This document shows, in pieces, positions 34,269 to 50,121 of a DNA stretch of 64,000 bases (positions are counted from its first letter, which is position 1; each line of letters begins with the position of its first letter). The translations under genes were made by a program, and so were the position numbers. Location: NCBI GenBank assembly GCA_036023115.1, contig JAYKKT010000048.1, positions 6,902,501-6,966,500 of the forward strand, given 5' to 3'. The DNA comes from Brasenia schreberi (Eukaryota > Streptophyta > Magnoliopsida > Nymphaeales > Cabombaceae). The notes beneath the pieces were generated by a model. The model had not been told where the DNA came from and did not search any database. It saw nothing but the letters and a program-made list of their open reading frames with translations.

Positions 34269-34650
34269 CACATCGGAACCAAACATATCTAGTTTCAAGC
34301 ATGTAGATGAAAAAAACAACATAAACATGAATTTGAGCAGCACCAACGAGTCTAAACAAGTTCAACCTGGTTTGATATATACTAACATGAACTACATGTC
34401 AACTCCTAAAACGGTTCGAGAATAGTTTCAAAACCGTAACAAAAACTGTCCCAAAAGCGACGATTCCTAAAACAGAACCGGCTCAAGAACTGTTTGGTTA
34501 CGGTTCCAGATTCTAGACACACCGGAACCAAACATATCTAGTTTCAAGCATGTAGATGAAAAAAAGAACATAAACATGAGTTTGAGCAGCACCAAAGAGT
34601 GTAAACAAGTTCAACCTGGCTTGATATATACTAACATGAACTAGCATGTC
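34163..34650. repeat. 249-bp tandem duplication of the MITE flank
   Basis: The words cggttcgagaatagtttc, cctaaaacagaaccggctca and catgtagatgaaaaaaa recur with an offset of 249 bases (34163 and 34412). The duplication contains the right half of the MITE-like repeat plus non-repeat flank, so it arose after that insertion. Confidence 0.85.
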
Positions 34651-35069
34651 ATCTCCCTCACTATAACATACTCATGAACATACTGTTCATAAATATATAA
34701 ACATGAGCTTGCTCATACAGGAAACGAGCTGCGAACGACGAGCACGAACAACCCGTAATCGGTTCATTCAGCTCATGTACCATCCCTACTTAGAATTGTG
34801 CATTTAACAGCTATTACATTTAATTTGCAAGTACCATAATCGCGAAGTTAGTGTTTTGGACTTTGAAAGGAGAAAGTTTAAAGTAGCATTTTTTTTTTGA
34901 CATTGGCGAGATGGAGTTGGGTCGAGGCAAAAGGATAGAGGATGTAATACATAGAATACTTTCGAAAGGACAAACACAAGATGGGTCCCATAAATTTGTT
35001 ATAGTTCAGACCGCAAAATGTAAATTTCCTTCCTAGATATGTTTCAAAGATAATTTGAATAGGCCGTTG

Positions 35070-35379
35070 TAGACATATTCAGTTCCGGTCCGGCCTGGGC
35101 CGGTTCCAGAACCACCAGTTCCAGGGCGATTCCGGTTTGAGCTCAGAATTGCCCGGGACCGGCTATTTTATTAAAAAGTAAAAAATATAAGATTTTTTTT
35201 AAAAAGACCAGATTCGACAGTTTGGAACCGTCAATCCCGGTTTGGTTCCGGTTCTAGTTTTATAAAAAGGGGAAGTCTGAATCAAACTGAATGGTCCTAA
35301 ATTCTGGGTTCAGCCGATTCTTAGCCTGGTTTGGTTCCGGTTTGGAACCGCTGAGCCAGTTAGGAACCGGCCATGTCAA
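35070..35379. repeat. MITE-like repeat (GACAT..GGTTC ends)
   Basis: The left end is tagacatattcagttccgg; the right end is ggaaccggccatgtcaag. The interior is rich in ggttccggtt and ccggttctag words. It has no reading frame of note. Confidence 0.5.
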
Positions 35380-35600
35380 GAGCATTGCATCTGCATCCCA
35401 CACTTTGACACCACCATACGGGTGCATCGGTCGTATGACTCGCATCTTAGTCAGCATTATAACTCTTTTAAATGTTTTGTAATTAAAACTTTTTACTTAG
35501 AAATAGTTTGGCTCCAAACCAACAGGACAGTGAGTATTATCCAGTTATTGTTGTCACTAAATAATATATTTCACCTCCCCAATAAATATAAATATAATAT

Positions 35601-35638
<38 letters not shown>
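35601..35638. repeat. (ATAG)n microsatellite
   Basis: About nine tetranucleotide units at the left edge of a 208-bp tandem duplication. Confidence 0.95.
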
Positions 35639-35798
35639 GAATTTTTGAAGAATGGAGCCAGACCATTATAGTACATAAAACCAAACCAAATCATGAGTTT
35701 CAAACGACGGTTCTTTACATTTTAATAATATGTTAATATATGACAATTATTTTGTATAATACATTATCAATATAAAGTAGCACTTACCCCAATTTATG

Positions 35799-35846
<48 letters not shown>

Positions 35847-36012
35847 GAATTTTTGGAGAATGGTGCCAAACCATTATAGTACATAAAACCGAACCAAACC
35901 GAACCATGAGTTCTAAGCCACAGTTTATTACATTTTAATATTATGTTAATATATGAGAATTATTTTGTATAACACAATATCAATACAAAGTAGCACTTAC
36001 CCCACTTTATTG
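35639..36012. repeat. 208-bp tandem duplication bordered by microsatellites
   Basis: Units start gaatttttg at 35639 and 35847 and both run to gtagcacttaccccaattta-like sequence. The first is preceded by (ATAG)n and the second by (CT)n(AC)n(AT)n at 35799-35846. Confidence 0.85.
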
Positions 36013-36570
36013 TCATAATAGACAAACTTAGAAAGTTATATCCTAACAGTGAAGATTCAGTTTCTAGTATTCATACTTCAATAATGTCCCAAAATAAATA
36101 GCTAAAATCGATTCTTATGCCATTCTTTTATTAAACTTGTGCATGTGATCCTAAAATATTACTCATCGCGAGGACAAAAAGGGGAGGAGGGTTTGCTGAA
36201 GCGTTCAAAGATTGTTAGGGTTTGAAAAGAGCAACATTATTACCGGCCATCAGATCTACTAATCTGGGGTTGTGATTCTCTCAGGTTTTATACACACATA
36301 TGTACATATATATACACAAGGCATAATGTTTTACGGTGCATTATCATGAAACATTCCACCTAGAAAACCTAAATAAACTACAAAACTACCTATATATACA
36401 TACATATATATAGGTATTTTCTAAGTGATTTTGGATCAGCGAATGTGATTTTGAAAAGTTGAAGAGTAGTTGAAGGTGGTGAAGAGGAGCTGCCAGTGGT
36501 TTGGTTAAACTATGTCAAATGAGAGACTATGCATGATTAGGCATTGCAAAACGCTATCCAAATAAAACTT

Positions 36571-38187
<1,617 letters not shown>

Positions 38188-38880
38188 CTACAGATTCTTC
38201 CACTGGCGACCCTTGAACTTTTGAAGGGCCTGGCTAGTTTCCTTTATTTGCATTTTTTCCTCCGTTGGTGTTTCAACATTCATATCCTGTAGTACTGTAA
38301 AGGAGTTGGGCTGTTCAGGAGAGTTGATCCTTCTTTCATATTTTTCGATTCTTGACTTGCTGCCGGCCTTCTGAATTTTGCTTCGGTAATTGTTTTGTCT
38401 GTGCTCTCTCTTCACAAGCGTTATCCCTGTGATAAGTAGACCCATAAGCATTACAGAAAACAATCTTAGCTTGGTATTCCATAGCCAGTGATCCTGCGAA
38501 ATCCTCTCCTATCGAGTAAGGTATGGTATCTGGAAGGTCTACGATACGTGGAACTTCAGTACATATTCTTGCGAAAGCAAGACGATCATGGACTTTTGTT
38601 TTATCGTCCATAAACAAGAATTTGTCACCTAGACATTCAGCTACTCCTTGAAAGAATTCTTGTTTCCATACGCTTCGATTACTGATTTTAATCCAAACTG
38701 GAGTGGTAGACGTAACCACCAATTTCCATTCTTTGCCGGAATGCCACCGGTTTACCGCCAGTGTGCCACCAGCAAGCTTCCAAACTCCCGCCCTTAATAA
38801 ATGGTTCATTTCCTCCACAGAAGAGGGTTTGATAAGGAATAGGCCATTGTGACCAGCAATAAACTGAATGTTCGGCATAT
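38188..38880 (-). pseudogene. L1-type LINE ORF1 remnant (DUF4283 and broken zinc knuckle)
   Basis: The frame from 38878 reads IQFIAGHNGLFLIKPSSVEE and GVWKLAGGTLAVNRWH, then TPVWIKISNRSVWKQEFFQG, LGDKFLFMDDKTKVHDRLAF and ARICTEVP. This is the DUF4283 layout of plant L1-like ORF1 proteins. A zinc knuckle should follow, but it reads FCNAYGSTYHRDNAC with its second Cys replaced, and the frame changes near 38400. No ORF2 adjoins. The relationship to the ORF2 remnant at 56620 is unknown. Confidence 0.75.
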
Positions 38881-39297
38881 TTCCTCGTCGTCGTCGCAGA
38901 TTTTCAAATATAAAACCAAGTCGATACTCTTGTACCTGCTGGCTTCACCAGGAAATCCAGCTAGTGAACCATCAGCCTCTTTGAAGTCTCTGTTATACGG
39001 AGCGCAGTCTCTGCTTCACTTAATGGTTTACTCCGCGAAGCCCCTCCTCCGACCACTTGTGACTAGGACCGAAGAGGGGGAGACGGTTATGTGCTTTGGC
39101 TGCCTCCATGACCAGAAGCTACTAGGGTCGCTTGTGTTTGGTGTTCCCATTCAAGAGGGGAGGGGAACCCTCCAGAATCTGCATTTTAGTCTGTCAAATC
39201 GTTGAACTGCTTGTGTGCTCCTCCCACTTCTCTTACATAAGTGCTCCTCCCACTTATTACACAATGCATGCGAACAGAGTTTATAAACAATTTTTTT

Positions 39298-39422
39298 TTA
39301 CAAGAGGAGGCCGAAGCCTGAAACTCATACCCATGCATGCAATGCACCCCTGGGAGTTGAACTCTCCACCAACAGCATCAGCGCCAAGGCACGTTGCCAA
39401 TAAGCTAACGCTCTTGGTATAA
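39298..39422 (-). mobile_element. tRNA-derived SINE
   Basis: On the minus strand it starts ataccaagagcgttagctta, then ttggcaacg (A box TAGCTTATTGG), followed about 40 bases on by tggagagttcaactcccagg (B box). These are the RNA polymerase III promoter boxes of a tRNA head. It matches 46789-46895 in layout and words (gctgttggtggagagttc). Confidence 0.65.
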
Positions 39423-40179
39423 GATACACGAAATTATAGTTATTGTTGCAACTATTACATAAAATGGTTGGGTTCTTAGTATAACCTATGATTAATAGGA
39501 TTGATAAGCACACACCCTTTTTACTATACGTACATCTCATTTTTCATATATCTCAATATACCCCCAGTAATTTTAAGTAATTACCAAGGTACCCTTCATT
39601 GAAAAAATGGCTCTCTCCCTCTTATGCATGAAGGGGGATTCATCGATTTATCGAAGTATGTTGTTGATTTGGCTCTTGATGGGAGATATGCCTGAGGCAT
39701 GTCTCTCACGTATAAAGACATGTGCCTAGGAGTGCCTCTTTGATTTTAATTTGATTAACTAATTTTATTTTTTTGCTTTATAGATATAGCTCATAAGACA
39801 CGAGTAGAATAGTGTAACGCTACCACTTTATCTAGGAGAAGAAACACCATATTATACATAAGACAACCTGCATACAACAACGAGAAGAAAAAATATTGTG
39901 ATAGAAGTCGACCCTTCATATTATGAGAAAGATATATCAACCTCAGAGACTGAAATTGATATTATAGAAAGTAAGGATGACATATCCTTTAATATGTCAG
40001 AATTATTCCCTAGTTTTGAAGGTTATGATATGACAAGAACATGTAATTTCTAGTTTTAGTGAAATTGATATTCAATATTAATACTGAGTATTCCAACTAA
40101 CTATGTAAATATAAATATGATGATAATACGAAAAGTAGTAATAACTCACACAAGGTACACTGTTAGAAGAGCATTATCA
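39423..40179. other. AT-rich spacer, nothing recognised
   Basis: No gene or repeat family was assigned. It may include the 5' part of the decayed plant-mobile-domain element that follows. Confidence 0.4.
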
Positions 40180-40400
40180 GTGAAGAGGATGAATGTGAGG
40201 CATGATAATTAATTGAGTTGAGATTGTAGATAGGAGCAGAGTGATTGAGCAAACGACTTTGCTATATGAAGTTAATGACCATGCATTGTTGGTCGCTTTT
40301 ATCAAGTGTTGACAACAAGACACAAATAACTTCCACATGCTATGTAGTGAGATGACTATCACACTTTATGATCTCTATGAGATACTTGGTATTCTAATGG
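40180..40400 (+). pseudogene. Plant mobile domain (PMD) remnant
   Basis: Translation gives LLYEVNDHALLVAFIKC-stop-QQDTNN, then FHMLCSEMTITLYDLYEILG (about 40330-40395), matching the FHLxxGEMTITLxDVxxLLG core of the plant mobile domain found in MAIN-type proteins and in transposons. The rest of the domain, to about 41500, is too broken to place. A transposon origin is likelier than a host gene, given the MULE transposase 3 kb away. Confidence 0.6.
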
Positions 40401-43399
40401 AGGAACAACTTCTTACCATAGCACAAGAGATGATTAAATGCAAAATAAGATATTTTGAGTGATATGTTAGGATGACCATTGATGAAGTAGTATATCATCT
40501 AATGAAAATAAAGCTTTGTTATTGATTAAGTCCAGAGCCATTCGGCTTGAGGTGTTCTAAACTAATTTTTAAGGAGAGTCAATAACAAAAATAAAGCTTT
40601 ATTATATTTGTTGTATTAGTTAGGTTGTACAATATATCAAGATAAGTCTAGAGATAGAGTGCTAATAATGATCATATATCTATTGACACATGATGTTTAA
40701 AGGGTTGACAATTATGATTAGGATACAACAACATTAACCTATTTATATAAATAATTAGTAAAGGCATCCCAGATAGAAGCATAGTAACTTAGGGAACATA
40801 CTTCTTTGCTGTAGGTAAGAACTTTTACTATTATTGTTTGCTACAATATTTTTTATATAGTTATTTTTTATAATTTAAAAGTTATAAATTTTAATTATAT
40901 ACAGGAATTTATGAGTATTTCTCATCTTTCACTGTTAGCATGCGATCAAAATGTTTGGATGAGGAATTACAACTAGGCCGATGGATGAAAAATGTTTGTC
41001 ACACAAATCTCCTATCTCCTATTGATCGACTTATTAAGTACAATAAGCAATTGAATTTGATGATGATAGACCATGTATTTTTCTAAACTATAACTATATT
41101 CTTTATTTTTAAATTAAACATAACCTTTGATGTTATAATTCTTATATTTTATTTTATCTAATGCATATTGACTGTAGCCATATGGTTATGTAAAATACTT
41201 GGATTGAAATATATATAAGTTATAAAATTTGACATATGCATTCAATGTATAGATATTATAGAACCATATATGCCAGATCATGTAGTTTGATAATTCGATC
41301 ATCGGCAAGGTATTACATTGCATCGATAAGATCCTCAATTGCAAATAGACCAACAAATCTCCATGCACATATAAGGTACAATATGAACCATATGATCATA
41401 TATGAGAGACACAAACACTTACATTGTTTGGAGCTTGAGCACTTTAGCGTTCCGTCACTGTATCCTCATTAGTACAACGAGTTATACATAGAGTGATACA
41501 TTCCTTGAACATATCAATTTATTTTAAGATATTCTATCAGTTAGTGACTTCTGACTCATCTCGTTCTATCTAGGCAACATGATACATCATTCTTCATGTA
41601 GCTAAATGAATAATTATATATGTATTAGTAACGTTTCTAACTTTATTTTACTTTGATTATAATACTAACTTGTTTTGTAATTATTTTTTTATACCAACCT
41701 TTTATTGCGATATATGATACACTTATACTAAACTTAGTATATTTAGACTATGTACCATGGTCAATGTCGAGTAATCCTACAATGTTGGAGTTATTAGAAA
41801 CATAAGAACAACTGCCAACGAGTACACTAATTGACCATATATAAGGATGATGGTGAAGATATATGATATTTTGGGATAAGGCTTGTATTTTGAATGTTCT
41901 TTTATATTATTTTGTATATGTATATGTAAATGATATTTGTAATGAAAGAAATTTGGTATATTCACTCTTTTTCCTCAATATACACAACTATAATGAAATC
42001 ATGTTTTCATTTAAATTAAAAAACAATTACATATACAAATTATAAATAACATCTAATCATTATCTTTAATGTCATGTATACTATCATCTTTAGGTATTCT
42101 CATTTGTATATATATCTAGATATGTTCATGAAATAAAATATGCTAATTCTTAACGCTTTTATTTTGGTATCGTTGTCATGATGGAAAAATAGGAGGTATT
42201 AGAGAACTATCAATCATGTGCATCTACAAGAAAATATTAGCACAAGAGGGGATTAATGAGTACTTTGATAAACGAAATACCTAAATAACATAATCAAATT
42301 TTAAGTTATTGTGATTATCACTAGAAAATGTTGTGTAATATGATGATAACACATGTATCACGCATCTCTTACAACTGATTATTAAGTGTCTAATATTAGC
42401 CACAAAAATGTTGTAGACCTTCTCGTATAGATGAGTACCAATACTATGTTCTATTGAGTAGTAATGATTGAATCCATATATGACATGAACATCCAATAAT
42501 CACTAGGATATATCCCATCTTTCATGTATACAATATGACAAATAACAATATCAACACCACCATCATTCATACAATGAGCACAACTATCTGAAGATGAACG
42601 ACTCATCCCAAGAGAGGCATCACACCCTCGATCACATCTATATTCACGCCTTCATCTAAGAGAGACATTCTTATTCACATGCTCTTAAGCTAACACATCT
42701 CTCTTTGTAATCTATTATATGGCCTCTCTTTAAGACAACGAATGAGTAGCTCCTATAGAGTGGTGTACTCAATACCAAATATGTCATGTTGTGGATGATT
42801 CCTTAACTTATGTCACGCTGTGGATGATTTCTTAACTTTCTCTAAACAATATCCATTATAAATGTTCTTATATCTTAACTTGCATGATCGATAATATATG
42901 GAGTATCCTCCTCCATAACGATTCACCACATTTAAGGAGAAGGTTGATCTCATGAGCATATGACAATCAATGTGAACATCTTAATATACAACATATTTTT
43001 GGGTCTAAACCTACTATATCCATGAGATTGTACTCCTTTACAATCAAGTCAATGTAATGTATAGTGATGATTCATGATTCTTCAAATAACTTCTTCAATT
43101 TTATAATCTACAACTCTATCAACGAATATAGTTGTTTCCAAATTATATCAAATCTCTCAATTGAGCTACTGATAAATCCTTTAAATCTTGTGTGTGTACT
43201 TTCTATACTGGTAACTATTAGTAAATAATCATTATAAGTTTAAAAAAATAATAAATGATATATATGCATTAGCAACCAGTTATACATACATATTAGTTGT
43301 ATGAGTACTATAATGAATCATCCTATATGTTTATATCGAGACAATTTTCTTCTTATATGGGTCCAACCACTACTCTTTAATATAAGAGAGTAAAGTAGA
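40401..43399. other. Decayed transposon interior, no feature assigned
   Basis: AT-rich sequence between the PMD and MULE transposase remnants. Scattered short frames exist but none carries a recognisable motif. Confidence 0.4.
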
Positions 43400-44210
43400 A
43401 CATTTTTTACTTCAATTTTATTACCTCCACTATTTCATTGTAATTGCTTTCATATGATGAGTTAATGACCTTCATCCAACTTACATCAAATATACTCGCT
43501 ATATATTTATTCATTATCAATTTGACAATAAATGTTTCAATGCTTTTTCTATATGCCATCTATATAAAAAATGAACCACATCCAAAAACAATATTTGAAA
43601 GACATTCACAATAATCAGATCATGATCACTGTAGATGACACATGAAAATGTGTTTGGAGTGTATTACTCTCTTCCACACCTTAACACCAAACATAAATTT
43701 CTTTCTTTTCTACGTTGATAAAAATGAAAGCTACAAAGAAGTTCTTAAAGGTTGATGTGAACCTAATAACCTAAAGAAAAAACATATTATACCTAAAAAA
43801 TATGAAACATATATAACAGTTAAACATTATATATGGGTGAACATTAAAAAATAAAAGTGAAACACTTATTTGTTTATCTTATATGTACTATCAAATTCTA
43901 ATATACATAAAAATGCATGTAATAGTCGCATTGAACGGAAATGTCCAAATACAATATCACTAATAATATTCATATTGAAGATTTTATGATGGCATGCATG
44001 ATATTGCTGAGCGTTTAGATTGTGTAGTAGTTGTTGTATAACACTTTGAGAACCCCTATCTTCCTTCCTAATCTTCATCCGTGTATTGTAAATATGTTTT
44101 GTTGTAGTCATATTTTCCTCATCAACCCACTTTAAATGCATCAAAGGTTTGTAATAACTTTTTGTAAGGTCCTTTATCACATCGTACTCGGATCCACTCA
44201 ATCTTCTTAC
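43400..44210 (-). pseudogene. MULE/FAR1-type transposase remnant
   Basis: The frame from 44201 reads SGSEYDVIKDLTKSYYKPL, DEENMTTTKHIYNTRMKIRK, RGSQSVIQQLLHNLNAQQYH, then LLHAFLCILEFDSTYKINK, which carries the first catalytic Asp of MULE transposases (FDSTYKTN). Further, in other frames, FTSTFKNFFVAFIFINVEK, a SDHDLIIVNVF second-Asp region and LYRWHIEKALKHLLSN follow in family order. It is dead because of stops and frameshifts. No terminal inverted repeats were found. Confidence 0.78.
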
Positions 44211-44874
44211 AAAAGTATATCATTCATTATATAAGCCTAAAGGGTGATGTATCTTATTTATACATTCAACTTCTAATAACCATTTATTGTGCCCTCTCTA
44301 ATCAATAAAAATGGAGAGTCTACCTTCTTATTACACATCCACCTACTATTTTCAATATTAATATTTGTACTCGTTATGTATTTGTTTCTTCTTTCACACC
44401 CAAGTTACACCTTACTTGTTACACCTTTATTATTCGAACGAAGAATAATAATAACAATATTATACTTCTTCCCAATTTTACATACTCAATAAATTCATTA
44501 CGATTATTAAACATATCCTCTCTCGCAAACATAAGTGAATAATCAAGTTCATCACTCTCGCAATCAATAAATTATTTTTCTACCTCATCGGCTATCCAGT
44601 CAACAAATACATCATTTAATGCACTAGAATAGCTTTCACTCTTCTTAGTCTCATCTCGATATAATAAGTACTTTGATCAATCATCTCCTTCTCTGAATCA
44701 ATTCTATCATTAATATTTTTGCTCGAGTTATTTGTCATTGTACAATACATAAAGAGATATAAGGTTTAAAGCATAACACATAACAATACATGCTTCAATT
44801 GATAACACCTTAAGAGGAGATGCTAGGGGTGTCCTCCTTTAAGAAAGAGATGTGGCTCAGGCGCGTCCTCCCTT
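44211..44874. other. Spacer near the MULE remnant
   Basis: AT-rich sequence that probably contains the upstream part of the MULE gene. Nothing could be translated with confidence. Confidence 0.35.
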
Positions 44875-45070
44875 AGGGTGTGTTTGATTGACAGTATCGA
44901 GTCTTTGGTATTAGAACTACAGTTTTAGGTTCACATGGGACTGAAACCTATAGTAAAGACCATCTTTAGTTCCCTGTTTGATTTGCACTTAGAACTGACA
45001 CTCGAAATCATACTTTCGTGTTTGATTTGCTCTTTGACCTAGTACTTGAGTTCAAACTTCCTACAAGTTT
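44875..45070. repeat. Short MITE-like repeat (GGGTGTGTTTGATT start)
   Basis: It begins ttagggtgtgtttgattgac, then agtatcgag, and contains ttcacatgggactg. The start and the cacatggg word recur at 57393 and, inverted, at 21715-21805. Confidence 0.45.
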
Positions 45071-45799
45071 CACGCTTGATAAATATAATTAACAATATAT
45101 ATCGACTGATTAACTATTCTAATTAGAATTACAAACAACAATCATAATTATAAACATCATATCCATGTTCAATCGGTCACTAATTTGTACTTTGCATTCC
45201 TTTGAAATTTAGAAAAAGTTTCTCTTTATGTGAAGACAATTCCGGGTGTTGGGCATTTATAACAAGGATATCAATAACTATAACTTTTATTTATTATTTA
45301 AAAAAATAATCAAAACTTATGAAAAATAAATCAACCTTAAGAAAAAAGAATACACTCTAAAATAACATTCATAATTGTCTGAAATGTAATTTGTTTGTGC
45401 TTCTCTAAAAACATTTCACTACAATCTCCCCTTGCCCAAAGGCAATTCTAGCTCACAAGAGAGCTACAATACACATATATCATCTATAGAAAATGAATAC
45501 AAATATCTTTAAGTATCTTTTAAATCTCCAATAACTTTGAGGATAGACCAATTTCTTTGTATTGGACTACATCAAAATATATAAATTTATCTACCATTTG
45601 CATTGGTGTAAATGACACGTGATGAACTATGATGGTTTAAGCATACAACAAATGTTTGTTCTGTAACAGTAAATGTTTTGAATCATAAGAACAAATTCAA
45701 ACATTTGAAACTATATAGTAAACTGCACATAAAATATTTTTTTGTTTTTTATTTAATAATAACAGCAAAAACATCTATATGCTAAGATCGTTTTGAAAC

Positions 45800-45907
<108 letters not shown>

Positions 45908-46234
45908 ACGAAAGAGGTTAGGAGTCTCATGATGATTTATTCTTAACGTTCTCTTTTTAAGATTCATAACTCTTCCATATTTACCATCTTCATAGGTCTT
46001 GCAGTTTCATCTTATAAATATAGATCTTTTCTTCAAACTTAGAATTACTATCAAAGCCGTGGACTTAAACCTATTATATGGTGCCAACCAGTTGTTACTT
46101 AGGACCTGAATCTAGGATATTACTTATACTATGTTTTTGTAAACATGTAGAAAGCAAAGTTGATATATCGAACTCTTCGTTAAGCATTTCTGCGAACACT
46201 TTGTGTGCATTACAACATTTTTGCCAGAATGATG

Positions 46235-46302
46235 CAAACGCGGAACTTAGCCAACCCCATCTAGTATAGGAAAGGGCTTAGTTGTTGTTGTTGTTGTTCA
46301 TG
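46235..46302 (+). mobile_element. RTE 3' tail fragment
   Basis: The sequence ttagccaaccccatctagta, then taggaaagggcttagttg, is followed by a five- to six-unit TTG tail. It is extremely 5'-truncated (about 65 bases). Confidence 0.8.
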
Positions 46303-46788
46303 CAAACATAAAACTCAAATTCCTAGAAAATATTTGGTCCAAAAGAACTGAAAATTTTAAATAGATGACCCATTGGCTACTAACATCATGGAACTATCTA
46401 TGTTGGTTTTCTGAGTTTGAGGTACAACTACACAAGTTCTGCAAAGTTCCATTACAACAGGTTCCTTGAAGTTCCATGACTCAAACAGGCCTCTAGGAAG
46501 AAGAAAGCCACTTGACTCACATGTAGGGTGAGTTAGTAAATCTATTGCAGGAGTCCTTAATTAGTTTAAAGATTTTTTGACAAGTCTATTGCAGGAGTCC
46601 TTATTGTGGGGATTTAAGGACGGGCGGAGGGATGTTAGGCTAGGATATCGGTCATAAAGGACTGAAACACAGCTGGTTCATTGAAGCTGGTTACTCTTTC
46701 ACCTTACTTCACTGGCCGAGGTAACAGTTTTTATTTATATATATATATATATGCTGTCATGAGAATAGAGTGCTTTATTTTCGATTTC

Positions 46789-46895
46789 GAAGGGGAGCTC
46801 GAAGCCTAACACACACATGCAACCCCAACCTCAGGAGTCGAACTCTCTACCAACAGCAAGAGTTCCCCGTATGTTGAACTAACGCTATGGGGCAT
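46789..46895 (-). mobile_element. tRNA-derived SINE
   Basis: On the minus strand it reads catagcgttagttcaacata, then cgggg (A box), and ttggtagagagttcgactcc (B box GAGTTCGACTCC). It shares the word order gctgttggtagagagttc and gttaggcttcgagctcccc with the SINE at 39298-39422. Confidence 0.65.
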
Positions 46896-48068
46896 GGAGT
46901 GTTTCAACCAAGATGGAAGCCAAGCTGAAATGAATGCAATCTCATTGTATTGAAGGTCCAATTCTGCAACCTTTAAATACCAAACTAACATTGCATGCAT
47001 TCATTGTGCACTCTCTTGGCCTAGAAAATTGCCACACAATCCGGCAGAAACGAAGGGCACGCAAGTTAGTAAAACGCCAGCAGCATGACCACGAGCCATG
47101 CAGAGATCCTAATTGTATTCATGGAGACCGCGGAGAATGTCGATGCATTACGTTAACCATGAAGGAGTGTTCATAACAGTAGTATAGGCAAGTGTCATAG
47201 ACACAACCACGTGTGCACATGCATGACATGCTTATTGATGTTCGCTCCTTGTTTTTGGGTGGTATGAGTATAATTTCAAAATTATTAAAGAGCTTTTAAA
47301 AGGTATTTTTAGTACACACATACCACTAAAAGCAATGAGTCGGGTTTAGTGGGCACATATTAGAGGTGATAAGGATCCAATCACTATACACACACACATA
47401 TATATATATATATAGGCAAGTGGGCTAGACACACAGACATGTGCGCACACGCACATACAAGTATATCTGGCAAGTAACCTAATTGATTACTAGTACAATT
47501 CATATCATAATCGTATCCTACAAATCATGTATATTTCATATTGATATCTACCATTTTCACTTATTTATGAGTGAATATAGCACCATCCTCACATATTATG
47601 CAATACTATTTTATCATGTTATATTGTAATTATATTTACTTTTTGGTTTTCCTAAATTAATTTTTCTCCACTAAAAGTTAAGCTATTGGTGCTGCGTGGC
47701 GTAACTACTCTTTAATCATATCATATAATATGATACTATAATGTAATACTGTTTGATCGTATTATATAAAACCCTTCCATCTCCGTCCATCAAACCGCCT
47801 ACACCAGCTGTTCCATCTTCCATGCCCACGTCCAACGCCTTTGCGACACCACTGGCCACTGCTGCAACCACCACCCTCCACCCCACAGTCCACCAATCTT
47901 CAAATATACGTGTATATATAGAGATAGTGATAGGGGACAGGAAGGCAGTGGCGGTGGGTTACCGATAGTGTCAGAGAAGAGGATGGATGAGGATTAATGA
48001 AAAATTGATGGATAAAGGGAGGAGTAGGGCGATGTACACCAAATTCTCATCAAGTTCGGTGCCTCGGA
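46896..48068. other. Intergenic DNA, nothing recognised
   Basis: This includes a short (AC)n(TA)n tract near 47390-47414. Small open frames at 46934-47176 and 47753-47968 show no domain or codon pattern worth calling. Confidence 0.45.
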
Positions 48069-48925
<857 letters not shown>

Positions 48926-49374
48926 GCCATAGCTAGGAGTGTTCATGGTTCGGTTTGGTTCAGTTGTAGTCTCAACCTCAAATCAAACCTCTAAACTTTT
49001 AGAGAACCAAACCAAACCATGCTATGACCAGAACCGAAACAAACTGAACCACCAATTTCGGTGTGGTTCTGAACCACAGTTCTATTTATTTAAGGGTTTT
49101 GCTAAATATATCATCAGATTATTTGGATCAATGGTCTATATTTTATATGTATATGAGGTTATAAAAGTCATATATATATATATATATATATTGTGTGTGT
49201 GTGTGTGTGTAATGGTTTTGTTTGGTTCATTTTTCATAGTTCGGTTCCAACACTGGAATCGTAAACCGAACCGTTAGGTTTTTTCCTGCTAGAATCGAAC
49301 CAAATCAAACCTCTAGACATCCAAAACTGAACCAAACCATGAGTTATTCTGTTGACTAGAATACCCCTAGGTAT
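48926..49374. repeat. MITE-like repeat (TAGGAGTGTTCATGGTTCGG end) with internal microsatellite
   Basis: The left end is gctaggagtgttcatggttc; the right end is tagaatacccctaggta, an imperfect inverted pair. The interior is rich in gaaccaaaccaaacc and ggttcggtttgg words in both directions and contains a (TA)n(TG)n tract at 49165-49211. It is a different family from the GACATG one. Confidence 0.5.
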
Positions 49375-50023
49375 GGTATCGACTAGAAAAGAACCATTGT
49401 GTTGGAGATCTCTTGATCATTAGCTAGCGTTTGCACAAAGGTGAGAGAGATAGTTCACGGTTATACAATGGAGTATGTATTATAGCTGGAGCTATCTTTT
49501 AAGGTAAACAAAAGGCCTCGGTACTATGGTCCACTAATTCAACCGTGAGCTTTCTTTCTTAGTTTTCTTAATTTGGAGTGCTGTGCTAGACGCCCCACCT
49601 CAATTCTATGTAGATCCTCTGTTGAGGGCTCTTACAGTAACTTCTCAAAGAGATTAATTTGGGTTGAATTTTTCTTTCTTTTTTCATGGTCAATAACAAG
49701 TGACGTAAGGGAACCTCATTTTCAAAGGCATTAATTGTCTTCTTCAAATTAAACTGTCGATAATTTGATGAGAAAATAAAATTAAACTGTTTGGGTGTAT
49801 CAAATAAAGAATGATCGGACTCTGATTGTATCAAGGGAAAGGGAAGTACCACACGAGGTCAAGCAAAATTGAGTCCGTGCATGTAGCGTGTTCCTTGCTG
49901 ATGCCTTAAATTTCATTGCTTTTATAAAGCCTTCTTGTCAACAATTGAATGGAAATAAAAGCATACTTATATACATACATGCACACATGTCTCTCTCTCT
50001 CTCTCACTCTCACGCACATAAAA

Positions 50024-50025
<2 letters not shown>
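49375..50025. other. Spacer, nothing recognised
   Basis: Open frames on the minus strand (49586-49852) have no recognisable domain. Confidence 0.4.

Positions 50026-50117
<92 letters not shown>
50026..50117. repeat. Compound (CA)n(TA)n microsatellite
   Basis: CA about 50026-50060, TA about 50061-50117, preceded by a CT run near 49990. Confidence 0.97.

Positions 50118-50121
<4 letters not shown>

Noticed and set aside
39298..39422. Genuine tRNA gene
   Set aside because: A and B boxes are present, but the sequence does not fold as a full cloverleaf by eye and a related copy exists at 46789, so a SINE is the better call.
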